From: Blastococcus sp. CT_GayMR16
GTDB lineage: Bacteria; Actinomycetota; Actinomycetes; Mycobacteriales; Geodermatophilaceae
Length of the DNA: 58,621 bases
Assembly: GCF_004570875.1 (NCBI RefSeq)
Contig: NZ_SPQK01000024.1
Location: 1-58,621 of the forward strand
Reading direction: 5' to 3'
Positions 57,897 to 58,621 of this stretch are shown here, piece after piece. The notes beneath the pieces are model-generated. The model was not told the origin of the DNA and ran no database searches. It saw only the letters and a list, made by a program, of their open reading frames with translations. Made by a program: the position numbers and the translations under genes. The first letter of the stretch is position 1. Each line of letters starts with the position of its first letter.

Positions 57897-58208
57897 GTGG
57901 CCGAAACGTCGATCCCGGTACGCACCTGTGTGGGGTGCCGGAAGCGCGCTCCGGTCAGCGATCTGTTGCGTGTCGTCGTCCGGTCCGGGGCTCTGGTCCC
58001 GGATCCCCGGCGGCGGCTCCCCGGAAGGGGAGCGTCCGTGCACCCCTCCCCGGAGTGCCTGCACGCAGCCGAGCGACGCCGGGCCTTCGTCCGGGCACTG
58101 CGTCTCCCAGGAGGCAGCAGTGCTCCGCTGGAGGCCGGTCCGCTCCGGGACCACGTCCTCACCGCCTCCCCGGAGGCGCGCGGGGCAGAGACCGGGACGG
58201 GCACGTGA
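57897..58208 (+). CDS. ylxR: YlxR/RnpM family RNA-binding protein
   Basis: 103 residues from GTG 57897 (VAETSIPVRTCVGCRKRAPV). The YlxR core: RTCVGCRKR, DPRRRLPGRGASVHPSPECL and an Arg-rich helix (AERRRAFVRALRL). Related YlxR proteins bind the RNase P RNA. Standard place between nusA and infB. Confidence 0.93.
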   Translation: MAETSIPVRTCVGCRKRAPVSDLLRVVVRSGALVPDPRRRLPGRGASVHPSPECLHAAERRRAFVRALRLPGGSSAPLEAGPLRDHVLTASPEARGAETGTGT

Positions 58209-58230
58209 AGGGCAACAGCAGTTCTCAGGT

Positions 58231-58253
58231 CGGACCGGCACCAGGCCGGTCCG
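58231..58253 (+). promoter_or_regulatory. Hairpin in the infB leader
   Basis: CGGACCGGC and GCCGGTCCG pair perfectly around a five-base loop, 22 bases after ylxR and 114 bases before infB. It could attenuate or protect the transcript; no known leader family recognised. Confidence 0.5.
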
Positions 58254-58366
58254 CAGATCGACAGGACACCGTCGGATGAGTCAGCCGTGAAGTCACCACG
58301 ATGACCATGCACAACTAACGACGAGGTCGAGCGGGCAAGCCGCCGGCCTCACCAATGAGGAGACCC

Positions 58367-58621
58367 GTGCCAGGCAAAGCCCGCGTACACGAACTCGCCA
58401 AAGAGTTCGGTGTCGACAGCAAGACCGTTCTCGCCAAGCTCAAGGAGCAGGGCGAGTTCGTGAAGTCCGCTTCCTCCACCGTCGAGGCCCCCGTGGCCCG
58501 TCGGCTGCGAGAGGCCCTCGGAGCCAGTAACGGCGCCCCCGCCGCCCCGGCCCGTCCCGCCGCCCGACCGAGCGCCCCGGCGCCGAAGCCGGCCGCCGCT
58601 GCACCGGTCGCCCCGGCGGCT
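58367..58621 (+). CDS. infB: Translation initiation factor IF-2 (5' part)
   Basis: GTG 58367 with GAGGAG at 58357-58362 begins [20 protein letters not shown], the N-terminal IF2_N helix-turn of actinobacterial IF-2, followed by [20 protein letters not shown] and the start of the Ala/Pro-rich linker ([20 protein letters not shown]). The GTPase domain lies beyond the window end. IF-2 brings fMet-tRNA to the ribosome. Confidence 0.95.
   Translation, partial: MPGKARVHELAKEFGVDSKTVLAKLKEQGEFVKSASSTVEAPVARRLREALGASNGAPAAPARPAARPSAPAPKPAAAAPVAPAA

Overview
This window is chromosomal DNA from a very GC-rich actinobacterium. Gene order and protein character best match the Geodermatophilaceae (Blastococcus, Geodermatophilus, Modestobacter type); this is an inference from family resemblance, since no search was possible. 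Nearly all genes lie in tightly packed operons with many 4-base start/stop overlaps and many GTG starts. The backbone follows the conserved actinobacterial order smc-ftsY-amt-glnB-glnD-ffh, then rpsP-khpA-rimM-trmD-rplS-lepB-rnhB-DUF2469-yraN-comM-dprA-xerC, then whiG-like sigma, rpsB-tsf-pyrH-frr-cdsA, rlmN, dxr-rseP-ispG-GNAT-PBP, and rimP-nusA-ylxR-infB.

Layout. 1-5.1 kb: the end of smc (with an apparent large internal deletion), two hydrolases on the minus strand, and ftsY. 5.1-11.3 kb: a nickel/cobalt permease with a SnoaL-like partner, then the nitrogen operon amt-glnB-glnD and a zinc-ribbon protein. 11.4-18.4 kb: ffh, an amidohydrolase, a minus-strand regulatory block (two-component system, TetR regulator, alpha/beta hydrolase) and a divergent secreted protein. 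18.4-27.1 kb: proS, an LGFP-repeat protein, the rpsP-trmD operon, rplS, lepB, an atypical LuxR-type regulator, rnhB and DUF2469. 27.1-30.1 kb: the most disturbed stretch. A 517-bp segment (end of an NmrA-like gene plus the start of yraN) is present twice, flanking a calcium-binding RTX-type gene. 30.1-38.6 kb: comM, dprA, xerC, the sigma factor and small metabolic genes. 38.9-43.3 kb: translation genes and cdsA. 43.3-58.6 kb: an acetyltransferase fusion, an RNA methyltransferase, PPK2, rlmN, a VIT1-like transporter, isoprenoid genes, the site-2 protease, a penicillin-binding lipoprotein, and the nusA-infB operon, which runs off the window end.

The genes are mostly housekeeping: protein targeting (ftsY, ffh, lepB), nitrogen sensing (amt, PII, GlnD), translation, DNA uptake and recombination (comM, dprA, xerC), isoprenoid precursors (dxr, ispG) and envelope control (rseP-type protease, PBP). 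The accessory interest lies in the apparently hinge-less smc, the A-B-A duplication with a calcium-binding gene between decayed copies, the regulatory block with a perfect operator palindrome and a triple 11-bp response-regulator site, an aspartate-less LuxR regulator, and a DUF952-acetyltransferase fusion. I found no CRISPR array, insertion sequence, rRNA or tRNA. No clear multi-gene novel defence or biosynthetic system is present.
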